A DNA stretch of 64,000 nucleotides from Brevibacterium renqingii (GTDB lineage Bacteria > Actinomycetota > Actinomycetes > Actinomycetales > Brevibacteriaceae): NCBI RefSeq assembly GCF_017808105.1, contig NZ_JADBHF010000001.1, positions 372,001 to 436,000 of the forward strand, written 5' to 3'. Of the stretch, positions 7,875 to 14,541 are shown piece after piece. The position numbers were made by a program, and so were the translations under genes. Every line of letters starts with the position of its first letter. Within the stretch, counting starts at the first letter, position 1. The notes under the pieces are model-generated. The model had not been told where the DNA came from. It ran no database searches and was given only the letters and a program-made list of their open reading frames with translations.

Positions 7875-8462
7875 TCAGTCCAGGGCCTCGACATCGGACT
7901 GCGACCCCAGCAGATCGTCGGCGAGCTTCTCCCATTGCTCGTAGGCATCGGGAAGGGCAGAGCGCTGCACGGACTGCGCCGCCTCGGTCGGCGACATCGT
8001 GTTCCAGCCCTCGATCTGGTCGAGTCCGGGGTTCTCGACCTCGGGGTTGATGCCATAGAACGCCTTCGCGGCGTAGACCGGATCGGTGAGCTGCTCCGGC
8101 TCGCCCCATCCCTGCGAGGGCCGCTGCTGGAACAGGCCGACGGAGTCGCGATCGCCGGAATCGAGATTGCGCAGCGAGGATTCCTGCAGCGCCGTCATGA
8201 GGGCGATGCGGATCGCCCTGTCGTCGAAACCGCCGCCGAGGCCGACGCCGATGATGAGGCGAGCATTGCCGATCTGCTGCTCATTGAGCTGGTTGACGGT
8301 AGCCATCTGCATCTGCCTGATCTTCGTGGAGCCGAATGAGAAGGGCGCGTTTATGATGATGACGGCCGCCACGACGAGTGCCGTCACTGCTGCTCCGAGT
8401 CCGAGCAGGGCACCGACGAGCACGGACCGGCGGCCCTTGCGGTGTCGTGTCAGTCGAGGCAT
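7875..8462 (-). CDS. membrane-anchored lysozyme-like protein
   Basis: 195 residues from the ATG at 8462. A basic N-terminus (MPRLTRHRKGRR) is followed by one membrane segment at about residues 14-40, then an extracytoplasmic domain. Its stretch ALQESSLRNLDSGDRDSVGL and the following FQQRPSQGWG are typical of actinobacterial lysozyme-like proteins; the Glu in QESS would be the catalytic acid if it is active on peptidoglycan. Start chosen because TATCGT at 8470-8475 lies 7 bases upstream of 8462 on the reverse strand, so the gene is probably leaderless; a longer frame to 8498 exists but would begin upstream of that promoter. Role inferred: cell-wall turnover. Confidence 0.7.
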   Translation of the reverse strand: MPRLTRHRKGRRSVLVGALLGLGAAVTALVVAAVIIINAPFSFGSTKIRQMQMATVNQLNEQQIGNARLIIGVGLGGGFDDRAIRIALMTALQESSLRNLDSGDRDSVGLFQQRPSQGWGEPEQLTDPVYAAKAFYGINPEVENPGLDQIEGWNTMSPTEAAQSVQRSALPDAYEQWEKLADDLLGSQSDVEALD

Positions 8463-8469
8463 GAATATA

Positions 8470-8475
8470 ACGATA
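8470..8475 (-). promoter_or_regulatory. -10 element of the lysozyme-like gene
   Basis: TATCGT on the reverse strand, 7 bases before the ATG at 8462. It decides the start and implies a leaderless mRNA. Confidence 0.6.
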
Positions 8476-8643
8476 ATGCAACAAACTGAAGACCTCATCA
8501 GACCACGCCGTGCCTTCTATCACAGGGAGGTCACGGAAGGGCGAGCGGGACAGAGAAGAGGCATTGCGCGCTCGCATGTTCCAACCCTGCACCATTCTCG
8601 CTCTCGGAGCGCCGGGGAGAGGGAGACGACCTAATATCGAGCC

Positions 8644-8853
8644 ATGGTGAATTTCGCACGGCACAATCGGCGGCCGCCTCTGTTCAGCTGTCTGATCGCG
8701 GCCTTCGTGTTCGTCGCTGTCGGTGTGACGGTGCTCCTGGTGGTCATCCTCGTCCTCGTCGGCGTCGCCGACGATTCGGTCACCGGTGACGCCGGAACTC
8801 CGGACGCGACCTCCACGGCCCCGGCGACCGGCGGCTGGTCGGGTGAGGGCTGA
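8644..8853 (+). CDS. small single-pass membrane protein, function unknown
   Basis: 69 residues with a basic N-terminus (HNRRPP), one strong membrane helix (residues about 14-41, rich in V, L, A) and a short Thr/Ser/Gly-rich tail outside. I do not recognise the family. Support for it being real is TAATAT at 8632-8637, a near-perfect -10 element 6 bases before the ATG, together with actinobacterial codon use. It stands alone between the lysozyme-like gene and the HEAT/MerR operon. Confidence 0.55.
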   Translation: MVNFARHNRRPPLFSCLIAAFVFVAVGVTVLLVVILVLVGVADDSVTGDAGTPDATSTAPATGGWSGEG

Positions 8854-8867
8854 GGTGACCGAAGTGC

Positions 8868-8898
8868 TTGACCTTGACACGATGTGAAGGTCTTCACT
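8868..8898 (+). promoter_or_regulatory. MerR-type promoter/operator (19-bp spacer)
   Basis: TTGACC (8868-8873) and TTCACT (8893-8898) are separated by 19 bp, the over-long spacer typical of MerR-activated promoters. Within the spacer lies the dyad ACCTT-n-ACA-nnn-TGT-n-AAGGT at 8871-8891. It is 23 bp upstream of the HEAT gene at 8921, and a MerR-family gene is second in the operon, so autoregulation by that protein is inferred. Confidence 0.75.
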
Positions 8899-8920
8899 GA
8901 GGGGACAGGAGGTGGATATC

Positions 8921-9586
8921 ATGACCGATCCACAGACGGAACTCGTCCCCGCGCTCTCAGCGCCCGATCCGCAGCAGCGCCTGCAGGCCGCCCTGCAGAT
9001 CGGAATCAGAGCCGACCCTCGCGACCTCGGCGCACTCGTGGCCAGGTGCGAGACCGAGCCGGACTTCTTCGTCCGCGACATGCTCACCTGGGCCCTCACC
9101 CGCCTGCCAGCCGAGCACACCGTGCCGCGGCTGATCAGTGAGCTCGACGCGGCGGTGCCGCAGGCGATCTCCCAGGCGCTGCACACCCTGTCGAAGATCG
9201 GCGACCGGCGCGGCTGGCAGGCTCAGGACCCGAGGCGCATCGGGGATCGCCTCATCGCCCATCCCGACACCGAGGTGGCTCGCAGCGCCTGGCGCTCTGC
9301 GGCTGCGCTGGTGCCCGGCGACGAGCGGGAGGACCTTGCAGAGGTGCTGATCACGCAGCTGGGGCGCGGGGATGTGGAGATGCAGAAGAGTCTCAGCCGA
9401 ACCGTCGTCGCCCTGGGCGAGGATCTCGTGTCAGTGCTCGATGAGAAGCTTCTCGCAGAGGACGACACAGTGCGGGCGCACGCGATGGCGACCCGGGAGA
9501 TGTTCGCAGATCCCGACGCCGGCTTCGCCCACGCCTTGGACGCAGCCAAACGGGTGGTCGCACTGGGGCCCGAGACGACGATCTAG
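8921..9586 (+). CDS. HEAT-repeat protein
   Basis: 221 residues, almost entirely helical HEAT-like repeats (for example DPQQRLQAALQIG, DFFVRDMLTWALTRL, VARSAWRSAAAL, DTVRAHAMATREM). No catalytic motif is visible, so a binding or scaffold role is likely. The start at 8921 is set by AGGAGGT at 8907-8913; a GTG at 8912 overlaps that ribosome-binding site and is rejected. It is the first gene behind the MerR-type promoter, with the MerR-HEAT gene 141 bp downstream, and both proteins share the same repeat type. Confidence 0.75.
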   Translation: MTDPQTELVPALSAPDPQQRLQAALQIGIRADPRDLGALVARCETEPDFFVRDMLTWALTRLPAEHTVPRLISELDAAVPQAISQALHTLSKIGDRRGWQAQDPRRIGDRLIAHPDTEVARSAWRSAAALVPGDEREDLAEVLITQLGRGDVEMQKSLSRTVVALGEDLVSVLDEKLLAEDDTVRAHAMATREMFADPDAGFAHALDAAKRVVALGPETTI

Positions 9587-9727
9587 ATCGGCTTCGGGAA
9601 GGGACGATCGTGCGCATGCCGTCGGGCGGGGCAAGCCTGACGGTATGCGGCTTCGGTCTCGGGCCCCTTCCTCCGGACACGAGCCGCGGACAACAAGCCG
9701 GGAAGCGAGGCGGGAAGTGAGGCGGAG

Positions 9728-10885
9728 ATGCTCATCGGCGAGGTGGCACGGCGCTCCGGTGTGAGCGCGCGCATGCTGCGACACTACGAATCCATCGGCC
9801 TGCTCGCGCCCGACCAGCGGACAGCCGCCGGCTACCGCAGATACTCCGACGCCGACATCGGGCGGATCTTCCACATCGAGGGTCTGCGCAAACTCGGGAT
9901 GTCGCTGACCGAAGTCGGAGAGGTGCTCGCCGACCCGAACTTCGACGCCGGAGGGCTGCTGCGCGATCTCATTGCGCAGACGCGTCAGCGCATCGCCTCA
10001 GAGCAGCGCCTGCTCGACCACCTCGAGCGGGTCGATCGGCTCGGGCGGACCGACTCCGAGGCGCTGCTGTGGACCGTCGACCTCATGCGCTCCCTCGAAT
10101 CCGCCGACGTCATTCAACGGCACAAAGCGGCTCTGGGCGGCGGAGTCGATGGAAGCGTGCCGATCGAAGCCCTCTCGGCGGCGGTCCTCGACGAACCCGA
10201 ACTCAATGCGGCGGGGGCCATGCGGTGGGCGCTCGCCCAGGCCGGGCCCGCCGCGATCGCTCATCTCGTCGATGGGGCGGACGATGTCTCCGCCGAGGTG
10301 CGGCTGAGAGCGATCCGCGCACTCGATGAGATCAGTCGCACGACCGCCGCCGATGAGCTCGCCCCCGAGTCCGCGGAACTGATTCGGGGCGCCCTGCGGA
10401 GGCGGTTGGAAGATGAGGACGATGAGGTCAGAAGCCTCTCCGCCTTCGCTGCGGCCGGGCTCGACGACCCCGCCGCTGTGCCGGAGCTGCTGGCCATTGC
10501 GATGACCGGGCCTCGCGACATCGAGGCGGCCGAGGCGCTCGCCGGCTACGTCACCCGGGGCTGTTCCTCTGCCGCCGCGATCATGTCCGAGCTGGCCCGC
10601 GCCGCAGGCTCACCGCGCGCCGTCGAGCGTTTTCGGGCCCTGCAGGTCCTCATCGAGATTCCCGATGGGCAGGCTGCTGCTGGACACCCGCCGGGCGCCG
10701 AACACCCGCCGGGCGCCGAACACCCGCCGGGCGCCGAGCATCGGGCGCTGGTGTCGGATCTGCTCGTGCGACTGGCCCACGACGAGAGTCGGGAGGTGGC
10801 CGCGACGGCGACTGCGGAGCTGCGACGTCGGGGGTCGGGCCGCCTCGGCGAAGGAGGTTCGGGTTCTCCGCATTCCGGCGGGTGA
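9728..10885 (+). CDS. MerR-family regulator fused to HEAT repeats
   Basis: 385 residues. Residues 1-70 are a MerR winged helix (MLIGEVARRSGVSARMLRHY, then ESIGLLAPDQRTAAGYRRYS), followed by a dimerisation coiled coil to about 115. From about 150 there is a long helical region of HEAT-like repeats in place of a small ligand pocket. Near residues 319-336 there are three copies of a six-residue HPPGAE unit encoded by an 18-bp tandem repeat. The MerR domain probably binds the dyad at 8871-8891 and controls its own operon. The effector is unknown; a HEAT sensing domain could bind a protein or a large ligand. Confidence 0.82.
   Translation: MLIGEVARRSGVSARMLRHYESIGLLAPDQRTAAGYRRYSDADIGRIFHIEGLRKLGMSLTEVGEVLADPNFDAGGLLRDLIAQTRQRIASEQRLLDHLERVDRLGRTDSEALLWTVDLMRSLESADVIQRHKAALGGGVDGSVPIEALSAAVLDEPELNAAGAMRWALAQAGPAAIAHLVDGADDVSAEVRLRAIRALDEISRTTAADELAPESAELIRGALRRRLEDEDDEVRSLSAFAAAGLDDPAAVPELLAIAMTGPRDIEAAEALAGYVTRGCSSAAAIMSELARAAGSPRAVERFRALQVLIEIPDGQAAAGHPPGAEHPPGAEHPPGAEHRALVSDLLVRLAHDESREVAATATAELRRRGSGRLGEGGSGSPHSGG
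10685..10738 (+). repeat. 18-bp tandem repeat (three copies) inside the MerR-HEAT gene
   Basis: Three copies of CACCCGCCGGGCGCCGAA (10685-10702, 10703-10720, 10721-10738, the last with one change) encode repeated HPPGAE. Copy number could vary between strains without shifting the frame. Confidence 0.9.
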
Positions 10886-10896
10886 GGCCATTTCAC

Positions 10897-10902
10897 TACA
10901 CT
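10897..10902 (+). promoter_or_regulatory. -10 element of the LssY_C-type gene
   Basis: TACACT lies 7 bases before the ATG at 10910, which predicts a leaderless mRNA. Confidence 0.65.
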
Positions 10903-10909
10903 GTCACCC

Positions 10910-12379
10910 ATGACCTCAGGAGGTGCGACGGACGAGTCGGCTGCCGCGGGAGCGGTGGCCGGGCACAAGCGTCGGCTCAAGCAGCCGTTCATCTATCGTC
11001 GGCACCATTTCACGCCCACCGGGGTGCTCGACTATCTGTTCTTCCTCTTCGGCGGCGCGGCATCGACCTGGTTGGCTCTGCTGATCCTGCTCAAGGGATT
11101 CAGCCTCGGGTGGTGGCAGGTGCTGACCCTGCTCGTGTTCTGGGCGGTGGTGTCCTATCTCGCCCTGCCGCGGCTCCATCGCATCCTCTCCCAGATCTAT
11201 GTGCCGAACTATTTCATCGGGCGCACTCGGACGTCCGACGGTCTGCTCGGCGACCCGGTCAACCTCGCCTGGCGCGGTGATGAAGCGCAGATCCATCACG
11301 CGATGAGGGCGGCCGGGTGGATCCTCGCCGACAGCATCACGCCCGCGTCGACCTGGGAGATCATCCGTTCGACGGTGACGAAGCGCAGCTATCCGCAGGC
11401 GCCGGTGTCCCCGCTGCTGCTGTTCGGCCGGCGGCAGGACTTCGCCTATCAGCAGGAGGTCGACGGCGACCCCGGGCAACGGCATCACGTGCGCTTCTGG
11501 AAGTGTCCGCGCGGATGGCTGCTGCCCGGCGGCCATCAGGCGGACTGGCTGGCCGCGGGCACCTATGACAAGGCCGTCGGGATCTCCCTGTTCACCCTCC
11601 AGTTCACGCACAGGATCGAGGAGGACACCGACGTCGAACGCGATCACATCGTCGAGACCGTGACCGCGGTCGGCGAATCGATCACCGTGCACAGGATCAA
11701 GGACTTCTCGACGGGCTACCACTCCCGCAATGGCGGCGGGGACGCGATCGTCACCGATGGGCATCTGCCGATCCTCGACGTCGCCGAGGTGGTCGCCGAT
11801 GAGGGGGATCGCCCGGAGCGTCTGGAACTGACTCTGGACGCCACGCAGATCTACACGGAATCGCGGTCCGTGTCGGACGTGACGAAGACGCTGTGGCGGC
11901 GGCGCCCGCTGCAGACGGTCATCGGCGCCGCCCTCGTTCTCGTGCTGCTCATCTTCCAGGCCTGGGATGTGCTCGGCACGCTGCTCGACTGGGACGGTCT
12001 GCGTTCCGAGGTCACCGACTACAGCGCTGATATCACCGCGCTCAGCGACGATACGGCCACGCGCATCGCTGCGGGAGTGCTCATCGGGCTCAGCCTCCTC
12101 ATCGGGTGCGTGCAGGTGATTGCGTCGACTGCGGTGTTCCGCGGCAGCAATCGGGCCAGACTGTGGATCCTCACCCTGTCGACGATCTCCGTGATCGTGT
12201 CGATGACGAACTACTTCACCGGGGATCGGGATCTGGCCACGAACATGTACGCGCTGATGACGATCGCCATGCAGGTCGCCGTGCTGCTCAGCCTCTCCAG
12301 CGACTCGTCGCGACTGTTTACCCGTTTCAGTACGGCTGCCCAGCGAGCTGAGCGCCAGGACCGTGCACTCGAGGACTGA
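10910..12379 (+). CDS. membrane protein with LssY C-terminal-like domain
   Basis: 489 residues. Two N-terminal membrane helices (about residues 40-62 and 66-88) precede a soluble domain with WRGDEAQIHHAMRAAGWILA and GRRQDFAYQQE, the signature of the LssY_C domain found next to PAP2-type lipid phosphatases. A C-terminal half with four helices (about 330-475) follows. Its biochemical role is unknown; an envelope-lipid function is inferred only from relatives. The start at 10910 is supported by the leaderless promoter 7 bases upstream. Confidence 0.72.
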   Translation: MTSGGATDESAAAGAVAGHKRRLKQPFIYRRHHFTPTGVLDYLFFLFGGAASTWLALLILLKGFSLGWWQVLTLLVFWAVVSYLALPRLHRILSQIYVPNYFIGRTRTSDGLLGDPVNLAWRGDEAQIHHAMRAAGWILADSITPASTWEIIRSTVTKRSYPQAPVSPLLLFGRRQDFAYQQEVDGDPGQRHHVRFWKCPRGWLLPGGHQADWLAAGTYDKAVGISLFTLQFTHRIEEDTDVERDHIVETVTAVGESITVHRIKDFSTGYHSRNGGGDAIVTDGHLPILDVAEVVADEGDRPERLELTLDATQIYTESRSVSDVTKTLWRRRPLQTVIGAALVLVLLIFQAWDVLGTLLDWDGLRSEVTDYSADITALSDDTATRIAAGVLIGLSLLIGCVQVIASTAVFRGSNRARLWILTLSTISVIVSMTNYFTGDRDLATNMYALMTIAMQVAVLLSLSSDSSRLFTRFSTAAQRAERQDRALED

Positions 12380-12473
12380 GCGAGCGGCAGGACGGCGCGC
12401 TGCGTGCGCTCACTGCCCGACGTGCATGGCCGGAAGGCAGCTCGAGTCCGCGGGATGCAGGGTCGGATCTGTG

Positions 12474-12479
12474 TATCCT
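12474..12479 (+). promoter_or_regulatory. probable -10 element of the SRPBCC gene
   Basis: TATCCT, about 70 bp upstream of the ATG at 12549. It implies a leader of roughly 60 nucleotides. Confidence 0.4.
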
Positions 12480-12548
12480 GACTGTGTCTCATCCATGCGA
12501 ACCATGAGCCCGCACCGGGACCGAGAGCACACGAGAAGGCAGAACATC

Positions 12549-13034
12549 ATGACCGAACAGGCACCTGACGCATCAGTATTCGATTCGATCGACCCCGCTC
12601 TCAAGGTCGTCAGCGCCGAACTCGACGTTGCGGCCCCGGTGGCAGCGGTGTTCGAACTCATCGCCGATCCCGCGAGGCAGCCGGAATGGGACGGCAACGA
12701 CAACCTCGGGGCGGCCGTCGACGATCAGCGGGTGAGAGGCATCGGCGATTCCTTCGTCACGACGCTGACGAAGGGCGTCGACCGGGAGAACCACATCGTC
12801 GACTTCGCCGAGGGCAGGCTCATTGCCTGGAAGCCGTCGGAGGTCGGGGGAGAGCCCTTCGGCCAGAAGTGGGTCTGGGAGATCGAGCCGTCCGGGGAGG
12901 GCGCCTGCCTCGTCCGCCACATCTACGACTGGACCGAGCTGCGCGATCCCCAGCGCCTGCCGCGGGCGCAGTCGACGACGGTCTCGAATCTTCTGGCCTC
13001 GCTCAAGCGGCTCAAGCAGCTCGCCGAGAGCTGA
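12549..13034 (+). CDS. SRPBCC (START-like) family protein
   Basis: 161 residues forming one START/Bet v1-like domain. It begins LKVVSAELDVAAPVAAVFEL, has DPARQPEWDG in the usual lid position, and ends in the long helix SLKRLKQLAES. Such proteins bind hydrophobic ligands; the ligand is unknown. The start at 12549 follows an AAGG ribosome-binding site; the longer upstream frame has no promoter or conserved sequence. Its stop and that of the convergent MarR gene together make the palindrome TGATCA at 13032-13037, so the two genes abut with no spacer. Confidence 0.75.
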   Translation: MTEQAPDASVFDSIDPALKVVSAELDVAAPVAAVFELIADPARQPEWDGNDNLGAAVDDQRVRGIGDSFVTTLTKGVDRENHIVDFAEGRLIAWKPSEVGGEPFGQKWVWEIEPSGEGACLVRHIYDWTELRDPQRLPRAQSTTVSNLLASLKRLKQLAES

Positions 13035-13625
13035 TCATTTCGGCCAGGCGTCGGCCAGTCGGGTGAGCAGAGCGGCCAGTTGGGCACGCTCATCGGCGGT
13101 GAACTCGCTGAGCGCCTCATCGACGTTGTCGCGTTGTGCCCCGCGGAAGCGATTGACGATCGCCCGCCCCTTGTCGGTGAGGGCGATGAGGGTGCGGCGG
13201 GCGTCCTCGGGATCGGCCTCGCGCCGCAGCAGTCCGAGCTCGACGCCCTGAGCGACCAGACGCGAAGCGCGTGGCTGATCGACGCCGATCGCCTCGCCGA
13301 TGGCGCTCACTCCGAGCGCAGTGCCTGCCTGGACCAGGGCGATGAGCAGCTGCCATTGCGCGCGTCCGCCGAAATGGCCCTTGAACTTCTCGCGCCATTC
13401 GAAGCCGGCATCGTCGCGGCGGCCGGGACCGTGGTCCTGTCGATCTCTGCCGCCGGGGCCGTGACGTCCGCCGAAGGGGAACTCGCCGTGGTTCGGCTCG
13501 GCCGATCCGCTGCGCTGGCCGAATCCCCGAGGCGGACCGAAACCGCGCGGTCCGCCGGGCCCGCGCCGCCACTGCAGGCGGGTGAGCGCCTCCGCGATCG
13601 TCCGGATGTCATCGTCTGAGCTCAT
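13035..13625 (-). CDS. MarR-family regulator with Gly/Arg/His-rich segment
   Basis: 196 residues. The winged helix is at about 88-170 (WQLLIALVQAG, AIGVDQPRASRLV, and the wing LRREADPEDARRTLIALT). Residues 19-72 are a low-complexity stretch rich in Gly, Arg, Pro, His and Asp (GPGGPRGFGPPRGFG, then RHGPGGRDRQDHGPGRRDD), unusual for MarR proteins. The divergent gene at 13712 encodes a protein with the same style of sequence, and a perfect palindrome lies between the two start codons. Repression of both genes by this protein is inferred. The ligand is unknown; His/Asp-rich segments could bind metal. Confidence 0.82.
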   Translation of the reverse strand: MSSDDDIRTIAEALTRLQWRRGPGGPRGFGPPRGFGQRSGSAEPNHGEFPFGGRHGPGGRDRQDHGPGRRDDAGFEWREKFKGHFGGRAQWQLLIALVQAGTALGVSAIGEAIGVDQPRASRLVAQGVELGLLRREADPEDARRTLIALTDKGRAIVNRFRGAQRDNVDEALSEFTADERAQLAALLTRLADAWPK

Positions 13626-13646
13626 GCTCGCATTTTACATGTTGCT

Positions 13647-13671
13647 TGACATGCACCTGAAATGCATGTCA
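13647..13671. promoter_or_regulatory. palindromic operator between the MarR gene and its divergent partner
   Basis: TGACATGCA (13647-13655) and TGCATGTCA (13663-13671) are perfect inverted arms around a 7-base centre, the usual form of a MarR operator. The left arm overlaps a TTGACA -35 box at 13646-13651 for the rightward gene. A further related half-site, TGCATGTACATGTC, follows to about 13688. Confidence 0.75.
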
Positions 13672-13711
13672 TTCTGCATGTACATGTCGAATGACAACTA
13701 AAGGAGAAGAC

Positions 13712-14509
13712 ATGAGCACGCAAGATGACTTCAACGATGACAGAGACGATGCCGAGAGCCCGTTCGAAAATGCCGGTGCCGCCGACTCGACCGAGGGCGA
13801 TGCCCGAGGCGAGGTCGACCTGCCGCAGCTGCTGAGGCAGGTCAGCCATGTGCTGCGCCGCGAATTCCGCGCCGCAGCCGCCGACAGCGGTTTCGATCCC
13901 CGCGACTTCGGGAAGATGTGGCGCGGACGCCGAGACCGGGATGCTGACGAGGTGGTCGCCGACGGTGCCCCGGGTCCGGAAGAGCCGGTCAGCTGCGGCC
14001 TTCCCCGTGGGCATCGCGGATGGGATCCGGTCGGTGATGTGAGTCCGGACGAGCTCCGGCAGCGGATGTGGGATCTGCGCGATGGCGTCGGTGAGAAGGT
14101 CGAGGAGGTGCTCTCCTCGGAGGAGTTCGAGGACCTCAAGTCCTCACTGTCGAAGATCGTCGACGCCTTCGGTCCCGACCGGTGTGCCGACCGCTCGCAT
14201 CCGCACGACCGCGATCGCGGCGATCACGGCGGAGGTCGCGATCACCGCGATCACCGCGATCACGGCGGAGGTCGCGATCGCCACGATCACGGCGCGGGTC
14301 GCGATCGCCGCCACGATCACGGCGGAGGCCGCGGACGACGCGGATTCGGACCAGGGTTCGGACCAGGTTTCGGCCCGGGCCGCCGCGGGTTCGACCCGTT
14401 CGGATGGGCCGATGACCGACGCGCCCGGGAGCGTGACCATGAGCGTGAGGTGCAGGAAGCCTTCGAGCGCGGTTTCGCCGCCGGGTTCGAGCAGGGACGG
14501 AACTCCTGA
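13712..14509 (+). CDS. acidic N-terminus protein with His/Asp/Arg/Gly-rich region, unknown
   Basis: 265 residues. An acidic start (DDFNDDRDDAE) is followed by a predicted helical region to about 155 (LPQLLRQVSHVLRREF; ELRQRMWDLRDGVGEKVEEV). Then comes a low-complexity stretch of about 50 residues built from RDH, HDHGGG and RGDHGGG units, then GFGPGFGPGFGPGRRGFDPF and a charged C-terminal helix. No enzyme motif is seen. The start at 13712 is set by GGAG at 13703-13706; an upstream ATG at 13691 lies before this site. It is divergent from the MarR gene, across the palindrome. The DHG-rich stretch could bind metal or phase-separate; both ideas are inference. Confidence 0.7.
   Translation: MSTQDDFNDDRDDAESPFENAGAADSTEGDARGEVDLPQLLRQVSHVLRREFRAAAADSGFDPRDFGKMWRGRRDRDADEVVADGAPGPEEPVSCGLPRGHRGWDPVGDVSPDELRQRMWDLRDGVGEKVEEVLSSEEFEDLKSSLSKIVDAFGPDRCADRSHPHDRDRGDHGGGRDHRDHRDHGGGRDRHDHGAGRDRRHDHGGGRGRRGFGPGFGPGFGPGRRGFDPFGWADDRRARERDHEREVQEAFERGFAAGFEQGRNS
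14202..14340 (+). repeat. coding repeat array (GATCACGGCGGAGGTCGC units)
   Basis: Imperfect repeats of CGCGATCAC and GGCGGAGGTCGC encode the DHGGGRDH-type segment of the protein at 13712. Nine GATC sites fall within about 120 bp as a by-product. Confidence 0.8.
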
Positions 14510-14541
14510 GGTCGCTGCCGGCAATCGCCTCGACAGCAGCC

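Noticed and set aside
9614..9648. Inverted repeat between the HEAT and MerR-HEAT genes as a terminator
   Set aside because: The arms match at 9 of 10 bases, but there is no U tract and the two genes probably form one operon. Its meaning is left open.
10685..10738. Short tandem repeats as a CRISPR array
   Set aside because: There are no spacers, and the repeats are in-frame coding units. No other stretch in the window has evenly spaced repeats with unique spacers.
14202..14340. Dense GATC sites as a replication or methylation control region
   Set aside because: They are fully explained by the coding repeats for Arg-Asp-His units; no DnaA boxes or AT-rich stretch are nearby.
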